Source: Bacillota bacterium (GTDB lineage: Bacteria; Bacillota; Clostridia; Lachnospirales; Lachnospiraceae). From it: a stretch of 64,000 nucleotides of DNA. The notes beneath the pieces are model-generated. The model ran no database searches and was not told the DNA's origin. It worked only from the letters and a program-made list of their open reading frames with translations. Positions 43,973 to 52,093 of this stretch are shown here, in pieces (position 1 is the stretch's first letter; each line of letters begins with the position of its first letter). The DNA lies in contig JAEZTJ010000081.1 of the NCBI GenBank assembly GCA_023421505.1, positions 124,001 through 188,000 on the forward strand. Reading direction: 5' to 3'. The translations under genes were made by a program, and so were the position numbers.

Positions 43973-45241
43973 ATGTCTTATAAAAAAATCATTCCCTATA
44001 TTAATGCAGAAAATGAAATACCGGCTAATGTACTTAATCTAGCGAAAAGCTATTCCTATAGGGGAGCCGACGAGCTGTTTCTATATAATTATTCGAGAGA
44101 TGAGAAATCAAGGGAAGAATTTTTATCGTTAGCAAAGGAATTATCGAAGGAGATTGATATCCCCTTTACTCTCGGATGTTATATCAAGCGATTGGAGGAT
44201 GTCAAAAAAGCAATTTATACCGGAGCAGCTGCGGTAATGGTAAAATACACATTATTAGAAAATAAACCGTTATTAAAAGAAGCGACGGATCGTTTTGGTA
44301 CTGATAAAATAGTGGTTGAGCTCGATATGATCGACTATAACGAGGCAGGAGAAGAGGCACTATTAAAAATCTTGTCAGAATACCACGTTGAGACAATTAT
44401 GTTAAAGCATGTGGCACTATCACCAAATAGCAGGGAAATGATTGAGAATACCCCTCTTAGAATCATTATCAGAGACAGTCTCGTTCGTAATGATATAAGC
44501 AGCCTCATTAATTTAAAAAATGTTGTTGGTGTCTCAACTAATTTCTTCGAAAATAAAGATATTATGAAGGCAAAGCATGCGCTTAAGGAAGAGGGAATAG
44601 AGATAAATACCTTTGAAAGTAAGCTATCCTTTTCTGAATTTAAGCTGGATGCGAATGGTTTAATCCCGGTTATTGTTCAGGATTACCGATCAAATGAGGT
44701 TTTGATGCTTGCTTACATGAATGAGGAAGCATATAATAAGACTATTATGGATGGAAGGATGACATACTATTCCAGAAGCCGTAAAATGCTATGGTTAAAG
44801 GGGGAAACCTCAGGCCATTTTCAGTATGTAAAGGAGCTTTGTCTGGATTGCGACAATGACACCATCTTAGCGAAGGTGTTGCAAATCGGACCTGCCTGCC
44901 ATACCGGAGAACAATCCTGCTTCCATAAGGAGCTGGTTAAAAAAGACTATAATAATGCTGACCCGCTTCATGTATTTAATGATGTCTATAATATTATTAT
45001 GGATCGCAAAGTACATCCGAAGGAGGGTTCCTATACCAACTATCTTTTTGATAAGGGAATTGATAAAATTCTGAAAAAGTGCGGTGAAGAAGCAACGGAG
45101 ATAACAATTGCAGCTAAAAACCCCGGAGCCGAGGAGCTTCGTTATGAGATTGCTGATTACCTTTATCATCTGATGGTTCTTATGGCAGAATGCGGTCTTA
45201 ACTGGAATGATGTCACTACGGAGCTGTCACATAGAAAATAA
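43973..45241 (+). CDS. hisIE: HisIE with an N-terminal degenerate HisF-like barrel
   Basis: A 422-residue three-part protein. Residues 1 to about 215 align by eye with HisF/HisA barrels (SYKKIIPYINAEN, GADELFLYN, IPFTLGCYIKRLEDV, ATDRFGTDKIVVELD). The catalytic first-strand Asp is Asn, and the GGG phosphate loop is GCY. Residues about 220-325 are HisI (phosphoribosyl-AMP cyclohydrolase), with zinc cysteines in CLDCDND, PACHTGE and SCFHK. Residues about 335-422 are HisE (phosphoribosyl-ATP pyrophosphatase), with GSYTNYLFDKG and GEEATEITIAAKN. AGGAGG lies 11 nt before this ATG and 5 nt before an in-frame TTG at 43967; either could be used. No hisH or hisF follows. Confidence 0.94.
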   Translation: MSYKKIIPYINAENEIPANVLNLAKSYSYRGADELFLYNYSRDEKSREEFLSLAKELSKEIDIPFTLGCYIKRLEDVKKAIYTGAAAVMVKYTLLENKPLLKEATDRFGTDKIVVELDMIDYNEAGEEALLKILSEYHVETIMLKHVALSPNSREMIENTPLRIIIRDSLVRNDISSLINLKNVVGVSTNFFENKDIMKAKHALKEEGIEINTFESKLSFSEFKLDANGLIPVIVQDYRSNEVLMLAYMNEEAYNKTIMDGRMTYYSRSRKMLWLKGETSGHFQYVKELCLDCDNDTILAKVLQIGPACHTGEQSCFHKELVKKDYNNADPLHVFNDVYNIIMDRKVHPKEGSYTNYLFDKGIDKILKKCGEEATEITIAAKNPGAEELRYEIADYLYHLMVLMAECGLNWNDVTTELSHRK

Positions 45242-45299
45242 TGCTTTTCTGACTACCTAAATATAATTGTAATTTGAGTATATCTATTAATTACTCAAG

Positions 45300-45349
45300 C
45301 TTCGAAGATCAATATTATGAATCATACTTCGAAGATCAATATTATGAAT
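45300..45349 (+). repeat. 23-bp direct repeat after the his operon
   Basis: Two identical copies (45300-45322 and 45327-45349) starting CTTCGAAGATCAATATTATG, separated by CATA. A TTGACA and TATGAA pair with 17-bp spacing follows at 45354-45382 without an obvious gene. The gap 45242-45902 holds this repeat, the MITE-like element and AT-rich DNA. Confidence 0.93.
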
Positions 45350-45469
45350 TTGCTTGACAAAATAAGTATTAAAGACTATGAAGAAATCATTCTTTATGAT
45401 ATTTTCCTCTGACTTCAAGGATTAATTTTCAAGCAATGATGTAAATTTTTACAGCGAAGTTTGAGCTAT

Positions 45470-45743
45470 GGTTAGGGTGTCAAAAGCCATTTTATATTTT
45501 GTGCTTCGTCATTTTGCACAATCTATATAGTCAAAATCGTGATGCAGAACATAGTTTGTTCGCAACGCGCTCCCGCTTGGATGAAGTACGTAGTGGTACA
45601 TAAGGCCCTAAAATACAGGTCCTAAGTACCAACGACTTCATACAGTTGCTCATCAAACCATGTTCTACATCACTTTGCTATAAGTAGTGTTTGTGTAAAA
45701 TGACGAAGCTAAATAGTTCGAGGGGCTTTTGACACACTAATCA
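45470..45743. mobile_element. MITE-like inverted-repeat element upstream of alaS
   Basis: About 274 bp that fold back on themselves. The ends are GGTTAGGGTGTCAAAAGCC on the left and the inverse of GATTAGTGTGTCAAAAGCC on the right (17 of 19 match). Inner blocks repeat in inverted order: GCTTCGTCATTTT (45503-45515 with 45697-45709, exact) and a 20-nt block around GATG-AGAACAT (45539-45558 with 45654-45673, 18 of 20). It encodes no protein that I can see. Half or short copies lie at 25912, 57617 and 60406. Confidence 0.75.
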
Positions 45744-45902
45744 GTTATATATCTTAATCATAAAATTAATACAAGATATAGAATTTTAGAATAAAATAAT
45801 ATATAATGTGATATTGTATTGTCTCTTACTAAATATTTGAGGCACTTAATATAGAAACTAAACTTTAGAGAAGGATATTTTTAATATAGGAGGCTAATTA
45901 AC

Positions 45903-48545
45903 GTGCAAGTATATGGTGTAAACGAATTAAGAAAAATGTTCCTGGAATTCTTCGAGAGCAAGGGGCATCTGGCATTAAAAAGCTTTCCGCTGATACCGCA
46001 TAATGATAACAGCTTATTGTTAATCAATTCCGGTATGGCACCATTGAAGCCGTATTTTACCGGGCAGGAGGTACCACCAAGAAAAAGGGTTACTACCTGT
46101 CAGAAATGTATCCGTACCGGTGATATTGAGAATGTAGGTAAGACCGCAAGACATGGTACTTTTTTTGAGATGCTTGGTAACTTCTCCTTCGGAGATTACT
46201 TTAAGCATGAGGCAATTGCCTGGTCCTGGGAGTTCTTAACTGAGGTAGTCGGACTTGATAGGAATCGCTTATATCCCTCTGTTTATGAAGAGGATGATGA
46301 AGCTTTTGATATCTGGAATAAGGAAATCGGTATAGCTCCGAATCGTATATTCCGCTTAGGAAAAGCAGATAACTTCTGGGAGCACGGTGCCGGACCCTGT
46401 GGTCCCTGTTCTGAGATCTACTATGATCGCGGTGAGAAATATGGCTGTGGCAAAGAAGGCTGTACGGTAGGCTGTGACTGTGACCGTTTTATCGAAATCT
46501 GGAATAACGTATTTACTCAGTTTAACGGAGATGGTAACGGGAACTATACCGAGCTTGAGAATAAAAATATAGATACCGGAATGGGACTGGAGAGACTTGC
46601 AACGGTTGTTCAGGATGTCAGCTCCATATTTGATGTAGATACCATTAAGGCTATCCGCAGTAAGGTAAGCCAGCTTGCTAAAGTGGAATATCAGACGGAT
46701 GCAAAGAAGGATATCTCTATTCGACTGATTACCGATCATATCCGTTCCGTTACCTTTATGGCTTCTGATGGTATCATTCCGTCAAATGAAGGCAGAGGCT
46801 ATGTTTTCAGAAGATTACTCCGTCGTGCTGCGAGACATGGAAGATTACTTGGTATTGAAGGACGCTTTTTAGCAGAGCTGTCTAAGGTGGTAATTAAGGA
46901 ACACAAGGATGGCTATCCGGAGCTTGAAGAAAAGAAGGAATATATCTTAAAGCTACTTACTATTGAAGAAGATAAATTTAATAAGACAATCGATCAGGGC
47001 TTAAGTATATTAGCTGAGATGGAGAAGGATTTAGAGAAGAAGAATACAACACTGCTTCCCGGTGAGGATGTATTTAAGCTGTATGACACCTATGGCTTCC
47101 CGTTTGATTTAACGAAGGAAATTCTTGAAGAAAAAGGCTTTCAGGTAGATGAGAAGGGCTTTAAGGAAGCAATGGAGGTTCAAAGAATAACCGCCAGAAG
47201 CGCAAGAGGAACAACCAACTACATGGGAGCGGAGGAAACCGTATACCAGCAGATTGATGCAGGCATTACCTCCAAATTTGTTGGATATGAAAAGCTTTGC
47301 CATGAAGCAAAAATAATCGTATTGACTACGGAGACGGAACTGACTGAGGAACTGATTGCCGGACAAAAGGGTACGATACTTGTGGATGAAACACCTTTTT
47401 ATGCTACAAGTGGTGGACAAGCTGCAGATACTGGTATTATTTTGACTAAAGATGCAGAATTTTTAATAGAGGATACCATTAAGCTGCAGGGTGGTAAAAT
47501 CGGACACGTCGGAACTGTAACGAAGGGTATCTTCAAGGTTAAGGATACGGTAGAACTTAAAGTAAATACAACACAGAGAGCAGCTACTGCAAAAAATCAC
47601 AGTGCGACCCATTTACTTCAGAAGGCACTCAGAACCGTACTTGGTACCCATGTGGAGCAGGCTGGCTCCCTTGTAACCGAGGAACGTTTACGTTTTGACT
47701 TTACTCACTTTTCGGCACTAACCACTGAGGAGCTACAGAAGGTAGAAGCTATAGTAAATGAGCAGATTGCAAATAATCTGTTGGTTATTACAAAAGTAAT
47801 GAACCTTGAGGATGCTAAAAAAGAAGGTGCCATGGCTTTATTTGGCGAGAAATATGCAAACGATGTACGCGTAGTTACTATGGGAGAATATAGTAAGGAG
47901 CTTTGCGGTGGTACGCATGTTGGTAATACCGGAGTGATTTCTGTATTTAAGATCTTATCAGAAACCGGTATCGCAGCAGGAGTCAGAAGAATTGAGGCAT
48001 TAACTGGTAACGGTGTATTTGCTTATTATAAAGAGATAGAGAAGGAACTTCATGCAGCAGCGAAGGCAGCAAAAGCAGAACCTTCACAGTTGACCAGTAA
48101 AATTGATAATTATCTTGAGGAAATCAAGGCTCTTAAGTCAGAAAATGAGAAATTAAAGAGTAAGTTAGCGAACAACTCCCTTGGTGATGTCATGAACCAG
48201 GTAGTTGAGGTGAAGGGTGTAAAGCTGCTCGCTGTTAAGGTGCCGGACGTTGATATGAACGAGCTTCGTAATCTTGGTGACCAACTTAAGGAAAAGCTTG
48301 GAGAAGGCGTTATTTTACTTGCTTCCTCGACAGCACCGGATAAGGTTAACTTAATTGCTATGGCTACTGATGGTGCCATGAAGCAGGGCGCACATGCAGG
48401 CAATCTGATTAAAGAGCTAGCAGCACTTGTTGGAGGCGGTGGCGGCGGAAGACCGAACATGGCTCAGGCAGGCGGTAAGAATGCAGCCGGAATGGATGCA
48501 GTAATTACAAAGGCTAAGGATGTACTTGGTACACAAATTAAATAA
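45903..48545 (+). CDS. alaS: Alanyl-tRNA synthetase
   Basis: An 880-residue class II synthetase. The catalytic core begins GVNELRKMFLEFFESKGH and has motif 2 around RHGTFFEMLGNFSFGDYF and motif 3 GMGLERLA. The editing domain has the zinc-site HSATHLLQKAL and CGGTHV. A coiled-coil and the Gly-rich C-terminal oligomerisation domain (VGGGGGGRPNMAQAGG) follow. The start is GTG at 45903 with AGGAGG 8 nt upstream. A TATAAT at 45802 could be the -10 box but I see no good -35. No T-box is evident in the leader. Confidence 0.98.
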   Translation: MQVYGVNELRKMFLEFFESKGHLALKSFPLIPHNDNSLLLINSGMAPLKPYFTGQEVPPRKRVTTCQKCIRTGDIENVGKTARHGTFFEMLGNFSFGDYFKHEAIAWSWEFLTEVVGLDRNRLYPSVYEEDDEAFDIWNKEIGIAPNRIFRLGKADNFWEHGAGPCGPCSEIYYDRGEKYGCGKEGCTVGCDCDRFIEIWNNVFTQFNGDGNGNYTELENKNIDTGMGLERLATVVQDVSSIFDVDTIKAIRSKVSQLAKVEYQTDAKKDISIRLITDHIRSVTFMASDGIIPSNEGRGYVFRRLLRRAARHGRLLGIEGRFLAELSKVVIKEHKDGYPELEEKKEYILKLLTIEEDKFNKTIDQGLSILAEMEKDLEKKNTTLLPGEDVFKLYDTYGFPFDLTKEILEEKGFQVDEKGFKEAMEVQRITARSARGTTNYMGAEETVYQQIDAGITSKFVGYEKLCHEAKIIVLTTETELTEELIAGQKGTILVDETPFYATSGGQAADTGIILTKDAEFLIEDTIKLQGGKIGHVGTVTKGIFKVKDTVELKVNTTQRAATAKNHSATHLLQKALRTVLGTHVEQAGSLVTEERLRFDFTHFSALTTEELQKVEAIVNEQIANNLLVITKVMNLEDAKKEGAMALFGEKYANDVRVVTMGEYSKELCGGTHVGNTGVISVFKILSETGIAAGVRRIEALTGNGVFAYYKEIEKELHAAAKAAKAEPSQLTSKIDNYLEEIKALKSENEKLKSKLANNSLGDVMNQVVEVKGVKLLAVKVPDVDMNELRNLGDQLKEKLGEGVILLASSTAPDKVNLIAMATDGAMKQGAHAGNLIKELAALVGGGGGGRPNMAQAGGKNAAGMDAVITKAKDVLGTQIK

Positions 48546-48562
48546 ATAGACTCTATGTAGAT

Positions 48563-48589
48563 GAGGTGGGATTCTTTGAATTCCACCTC
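48563..48589 (+). terminator. Hairpin terminator after alaS
   Basis: An 11-bp stem GAGGTGGGATT / AATTCCACCTC with a CTTTG loop and a weak T tail. The remaining DNA to 48953 is AT-rich; GAGCC / GGCTC arms at about 48602-48625 make a second small hairpin, and I see nothing else there. Confidence 0.7.
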
Positions 48590-48953
48590 GTTACTTATAT
48601 GGAGCCCTATTTATAGGATGGCTCTATATGGATGAGAGTGATCAGCAGTTCGAACTTATTGATTAATACAATTCACTTTGATGCATTATTTCTATTCTTT
48701 TCGTAGAAAGAAGTTTTTATATTATCATAATGATAATCTCATAGCGAACATAATATTTTTACTTATAGATCGCCATTGTATAAAACGTAACTTACATTAT
48801 TTAAAATCTTATATTGATCTGCCATATTTACATAATTAAATATTATGATTATAATAATGGTAGGATATAACAATTTATATTATTTTCTACCAAATGTATC
48901 AGTATTTAATAAGATAATAATAAAAGTTTTTGCATAGTAAACTGGAGGTCAAC

Positions 48954-50171
48954 TTGAAAAAAATTATTTTCCTAATCGTTATAATAATATTATTTCTAGT
49001 TTCTTGTAGCAGGAAGGAGGGGCTCGATCAGGAAGATGATGGTGGTCTGGCAGCGTTTACGGGAATCTGGAAAGGTGAGATAAATTCAGACAAGGGTGGT
49101 AGCTTCGATATGATACTTGATATCTATTCGAAGGGAGATGTACAAAAGGTCTTGGTATCTTCTGATACCTATAGCTTCTACTACATGCCGGTGGAATGGA
49201 AGCTTAAAGATGAGAAGCTGAATTTTTATATGAATGATGAGGAGCACAGAGCGGATATTGAACTAAAGTCTGTGGATGGCAGTACGATGGAAGGCACTTA
49301 TACCCAATATGGAAAAGAGAATGAATTTAATCTGACTAAGACCTCAGATAAACCTAAAAATGAGAAATTTTATTTTAAGTACCCGCAATTATCCTATGAA
49401 GAACGTTTTCAGCAGCTGACAGAGTATGCCGAGTTTGCAGACGATAGTATAAAGATACCATTTACTTATAATTTGAAGGAAAGAAATAAGTACGAGAAGC
49501 TTATTAGTACATATAATTTGGATACAGTAACGAAAGGGAAAACAGATGTTGATTTAATGCTTGCATTATTGAATTGGGTGTGTGATACCTTTAAGCATGA
49601 TGGTAATTCTGGTATGCCTAAGAAGCGGGATATTTATGAAATAATTGATTATTGCAGTAATAATTCAGATTCCATTAATTGTCGCGGCCTTTCGATGATA
49701 CTTTCGAATGTACTCAGGGCATATAAAATTCCAGCTAAGCATATAACCTGCATGCCGAAAGAAGCACAGTTTGATGATTGTCATGTTGTAGTGCAGGCTT
49801 ATTCAGAAAAACTGGGGCAATGGATCCTGCTTGACCCTACCTACCGATTAATACTTAAAAATGAAGAAGGAGATTATATTAATCTTTCGATGCTTCGCGA
49901 ATATCTGGTGAAGGATAAAACTGTAATTCCAAATAAAGACGCAGGACGGAATGGAAATTCATTTAATGTGAAAGAGTATAGGGAGTATATGACCAAGAAC
50001 ACCTTCCGATTCAGCTGTGCCACAGATTTTTACTTTGGTGCGGAAGAGGGTTATAACAAAAATGTAACAAATATGCTTGTTCCTATTAATTATAACGAAG
50101 ATAAGGGGGAGAGAACAACAACCTCTGATGTGGCCTTCTGGGCATTACCTGAAGATATGGATAATAACTGA
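48954..50171 (+). CDS. Lipoprotein with a transglutaminase-like domain
   Basis: A 405-residue surface lipoprotein. The start is a TTG with GGAGG 5 nt upstream, which gives a clean signal peptide with lipobox LVSC and the lipid-modified Cys18. Residues about 35-130 form a small lipocalin-like beta domain (FTGIWKGEINSDKGG). A transglutaminase-like fold follows, with a Cys243, His277, Asp294 triad in INCRGLSM, DDCHVVVQAY and LLDPTYR. Such domains are cysteine proteases, peptide isomerases or cross-linkers acting outside the membrane. The substrate is unknown. It appears monocistronic. Confidence 0.85.
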   Translation: MKKIIFLIVIIILFLVSCSRKEGLDQEDDGGLAAFTGIWKGEINSDKGGSFDMILDIYSKGDVQKVLVSSDTYSFYYMPVEWKLKDEKLNFYMNDEEHRADIELKSVDGSTMEGTYTQYGKENEFNLTKTSDKPKNEKFYFKYPQLSYEERFQQLTEYAEFADDSIKIPFTYNLKERNKYEKLISTYNLDTVTKGKTDVDLMLALLNWVCDTFKHDGNSGMPKKRDIYEIIDYCSNNSDSINCRGLSMILSNVLRAYKIPAKHITCMPKEAQFDDCHVVVQAYSEKLGQWILLDPTYRLILKNEEGDYINLSMLREYLVKDKTVIPNKDAGRNGNSFNVKEYREYMTKNTFRFSCATDFYFGAEEGYNKNVTNMLVPINYNEDKGERTTTSDVAFWALPEDMDNN

Positions 50172-50328
50172 TAATAATTGAGACGATTCATACTATTTCA
50201 TTAGCAGCTGGTGTCTGGGTGAGAATAAGAGCCATCTTAAACGGCATAGAATAGTATAATATCGGATGGTTTGTAAAATTTATTGCTTTGAAATTACTTA
50301 GAAAAGCGAATAATAAAGGGGGTAAGTG

Positions 50329-51159
50329 ATGATCCGCTTTGGATTTATTGGTTATGGAAGCATGAGCAGCATGCTAATTAAAGGTTTGATTAATCAGGCT
50401 GGAATTAACCAGAGTGAAATAATTGTTACCAGGAAAGATATACTGAAGCTACAGGAGATCAAAGATAACTGGCCACAAATCAATTTAGCTTCTGATGCAG
50501 TTGAAGTTGCAAAAACTGCAGGCTACCTATTTATTTGTGTTAAGCCTATTGAAATTAAAAATATTCTAACAGAGATTAAAGAGGTCCTTTTACCGGACAG
50601 TCATATCATATCTATAGCCGGTTCCTTGTTAATTAGTGACATAAACCGAATTATTGATTGTAAAATTACGAAATTCTTACCTACCGTGATCTCAGAGGTT
50701 AATGAAGGAATATCATTAATCTGTCATAATAATAAGGTATCGGATATGGATAAAGCGTATTTAGAGACTTTACTAGGCAGCTTTACGAATATCAAACGAA
50801 CCCTGGAAAAGCATTTTGAAATAGCAACGATTTTTACAAGCTGTGGTCCAGGCTTATATGCTGCTATATTAAACGAGTTTATTGAAGCAGGATTAAGATA
50901 CTCGGACTGTTTTACAAAAGAGGAATTAAGTCAGATAGTTAGCCAGTCAGTTTCAGGAACAGTAAAGCTTGTGCAGGATAAGAAGTTTGACTTTTCAACT
51001 GTTATACAAAGAGTGGCAACAAAAGGAGGCTTAACCGAGGAAGGTGTAAAAGATTTAGAAGACCATTTACCGGCTCTCTATGATCATATGCTTCTTAGGA
51101 TGCGAGATAAACAAAGGCTGCTCTGTGATAAAATTCATAATGAGTACATTATTTCATGA
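50329..51159 (+). CDS. Pyrroline-5-carboxylate reductase-like protein (ProC/ComER family)
   Basis: A 276-residue NAD(P)-binding protein. It starts IRFGFIGYGSMSSMLIKGL, a Rossmann glycine motif, with YLFICVKPIEIKNIL and the dimerisation domain FTSCGPGLYAAILNEFIEAGL. It lacks parts of the tight ProC signature near the C-terminus, and ComER-type paralogues with this look occur in the same genomic neighbourhood in Bacillus. Proline synthesis is therefore possible but not shown. The ATG at 50329 follows AAAGGGGG. Confidence 0.78.
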   Translation: MIRFGFIGYGSMSSMLIKGLINQAGINQSEIIVTRKDILKLQEIKDNWPQINLASDAVEVAKTAGYLFICVKPIEIKNILTEIKEVLLPDSHIISIAGSLLISDINRIIDCKITKFLPTVISEVNEGISLICHNNKVSDMDKAYLETLLGSFTNIKRTLEKHFEIATIFTSCGPGLYAAILNEFIEAGLRYSDCFTKEELSQIVSQSVSGTVKLVQDKKFDFSTVIQRVATKGGLTEEGVKDLEDHLPALYDHMLLRMRDKQRLLCDKIHNEYIIS

Positions 51160-51187
51160 TATAGGATGATGGAAGGCAAATGTAAAA

Positions 51188-51226
51188 CAGGGAAAATATC
51201 ATGATTTTCCAATCAGTAAACTGTGT
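51188..51226 (+). repeat. Diverged 5' part of the leader cassette
   Basis: GGAAAATATCATGATTTTCC then AATCAGTAAACTGTG resembles the hairpin and AATCAGCAAATTTGTG of the full cassettes at 24318 and 63840. It lies just before the rpsU promoter and lacks the 3' module. Confidence 0.4.
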
Positions 51227-51244
51227 ATAAATATCAAAAATCTG

Positions 51245-51272
51245 TTGACGAAATTGAAAAATATGCTATAAT
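51245..51272 (+). promoter_or_regulatory. SigA promoter of rpsU
   Basis: TTGACG (51245-51250), a 16-bp spacer and TATAAT (51267-51272) with an extended -10 TGC. The roughly 70-nt leader contains a CAGTTGT / ACAACTG hairpin (51303-51329) just before the Shine-Dalgarno run, a possible site of translational control. Confidence 0.85.
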
Positions 51273-51351
51273 CATTTTAGTGCTATTCAAAAAATACCCA
51301 AACAGTTGTATACGCACAATACACAACTGGAGGGAGGTTAGGTGTGAGACT

Positions 51352-51525
51352 ATGTCAAATGTAATCGTTAAAGATAATGAAACATTAGATAGTGCTCTCC
51401 GCAGATTCAAAAGAAACTGCGCGAAAGCCGGTATCCAACAGGAGATCCGTAAGAGGGAGCATTATGAGAAGCCAAGCGTAAGACGTAAGAAAAAGTCTGA
51501 AGCAGCGAGAAAACGTAAATATTAA
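51352..51525 (+). CDS. rpsU: 30S ribosomal protein bS21
   Basis: A 57-residue basic protein of the small subunit platform near the anti-Shine-Dalgarno. It reads MSNVIVKDNETLDSALRRFK and ends EKPSVRRKKKSEAARKRKY, typical of Firmicutes. The strong GGAGGGAGG (51329-51337) is 14 nt from the ATG; GGTG at 51341 has better spacing. It is followed by yqfC, as in Bacillus-type order, without the yqeY gene that lies between them there. Confidence 0.97.
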   Translation: MSNVIVKDNETLDSALRRFKRNCAKAGIQQEIRKREHYEKPSVRRKKKSEAARKRKY

Positions 51526-51535
51526 TTTTAAAGAG

Positions 51536-51567
51536 ACTTCCAATGGAAAACCATTGGAAGTTTTTTA
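51536..51567 (+). terminator. Intrinsic terminator after rpsU
   Basis: A perfect 11-bp stem ACTTCCAATGG / CCATTGGAAGT with an AAAA loop and a TTTTTT tail, 11 bp after the rpsU stop. Confidence 0.96.
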
Positions 51568-51633
51568 TAGTCTACAAATCTAAAAATTTTCATATATTAT
51601 TAACAGTATCTGCAAAGGATTTAGGGGGCCACC

Positions 51634-51999
51634 ATGAAGGATAACCTGAAATCATCTCATCAAAAATTCAAAAAAGAAAATAAAGATACCTTATACAAAG
51701 GTCTAAATAAAAAAAGTAAAGTAAAGTCAAATGAATCACCAACTTATCTGGAGGAACTATCAAGTCGTCTTCATCTGCCGGCAGATATTTTAGCCGGTGC
51801 TCCTATCATTACCGCGACAGGCAGAAATGAGTTATGTCTGGAAAATTACAAGGGTATCATCGAATATAACGGTAATCTGATCAAAGTCCAAACGAAGCTA
51901 TGTAAAATCTGTATTGAAGGAAAACAACTAAATATTTTATATTTTACAGAGGACGAAATGCGTATTACCGGGTATATACAAGCTATTTATTATCAGTGA
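51634..51999 (+). CDS. yqfC: Sporulation protein YqfC (YabP family)
   Basis: A 121-residue protein with a basic N-terminal tail (about 1-45) and a YabP/YqfC domain: HLPADILAGAPIITATGRNE, LCLENYKGIIEYN and ILYFTEDEMRITGYIQAIYY. The family is SigE-controlled in spore formers and precedes yqfD; its molecular role is not established. GGGGG precedes the ATG. Confidence 0.9.
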   Translation: MKDNLKSSHQKFKKENKDTLYKGLNKKSKVKSNESPTYLEELSSRLHLPADILAGAPIITATGRNELCLENYKGIIEYNGNLIKVQTKLCKICIEGKQLNILYFTEDEMRITGYIQAIYYQ

Positions 52000-52093
52000 A
52001 GCTATTATACATCGTTGTATTACGATTAATATTAGTTTCCTTTGTACATTTTCCTGCTAAAGAACAGTATATTTATGAACGGGAGGTGATGCT

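Noticed and set aside
45242..45902. T-box riboswitch before alaS
   Set aside because: alaS of many Firmicutes has one, and TGGTAC occurs at about 45594, but the conserved AGGGTGG-ACCGCG box and a following terminator are absent, and that stretch belongs to the palindromic element.
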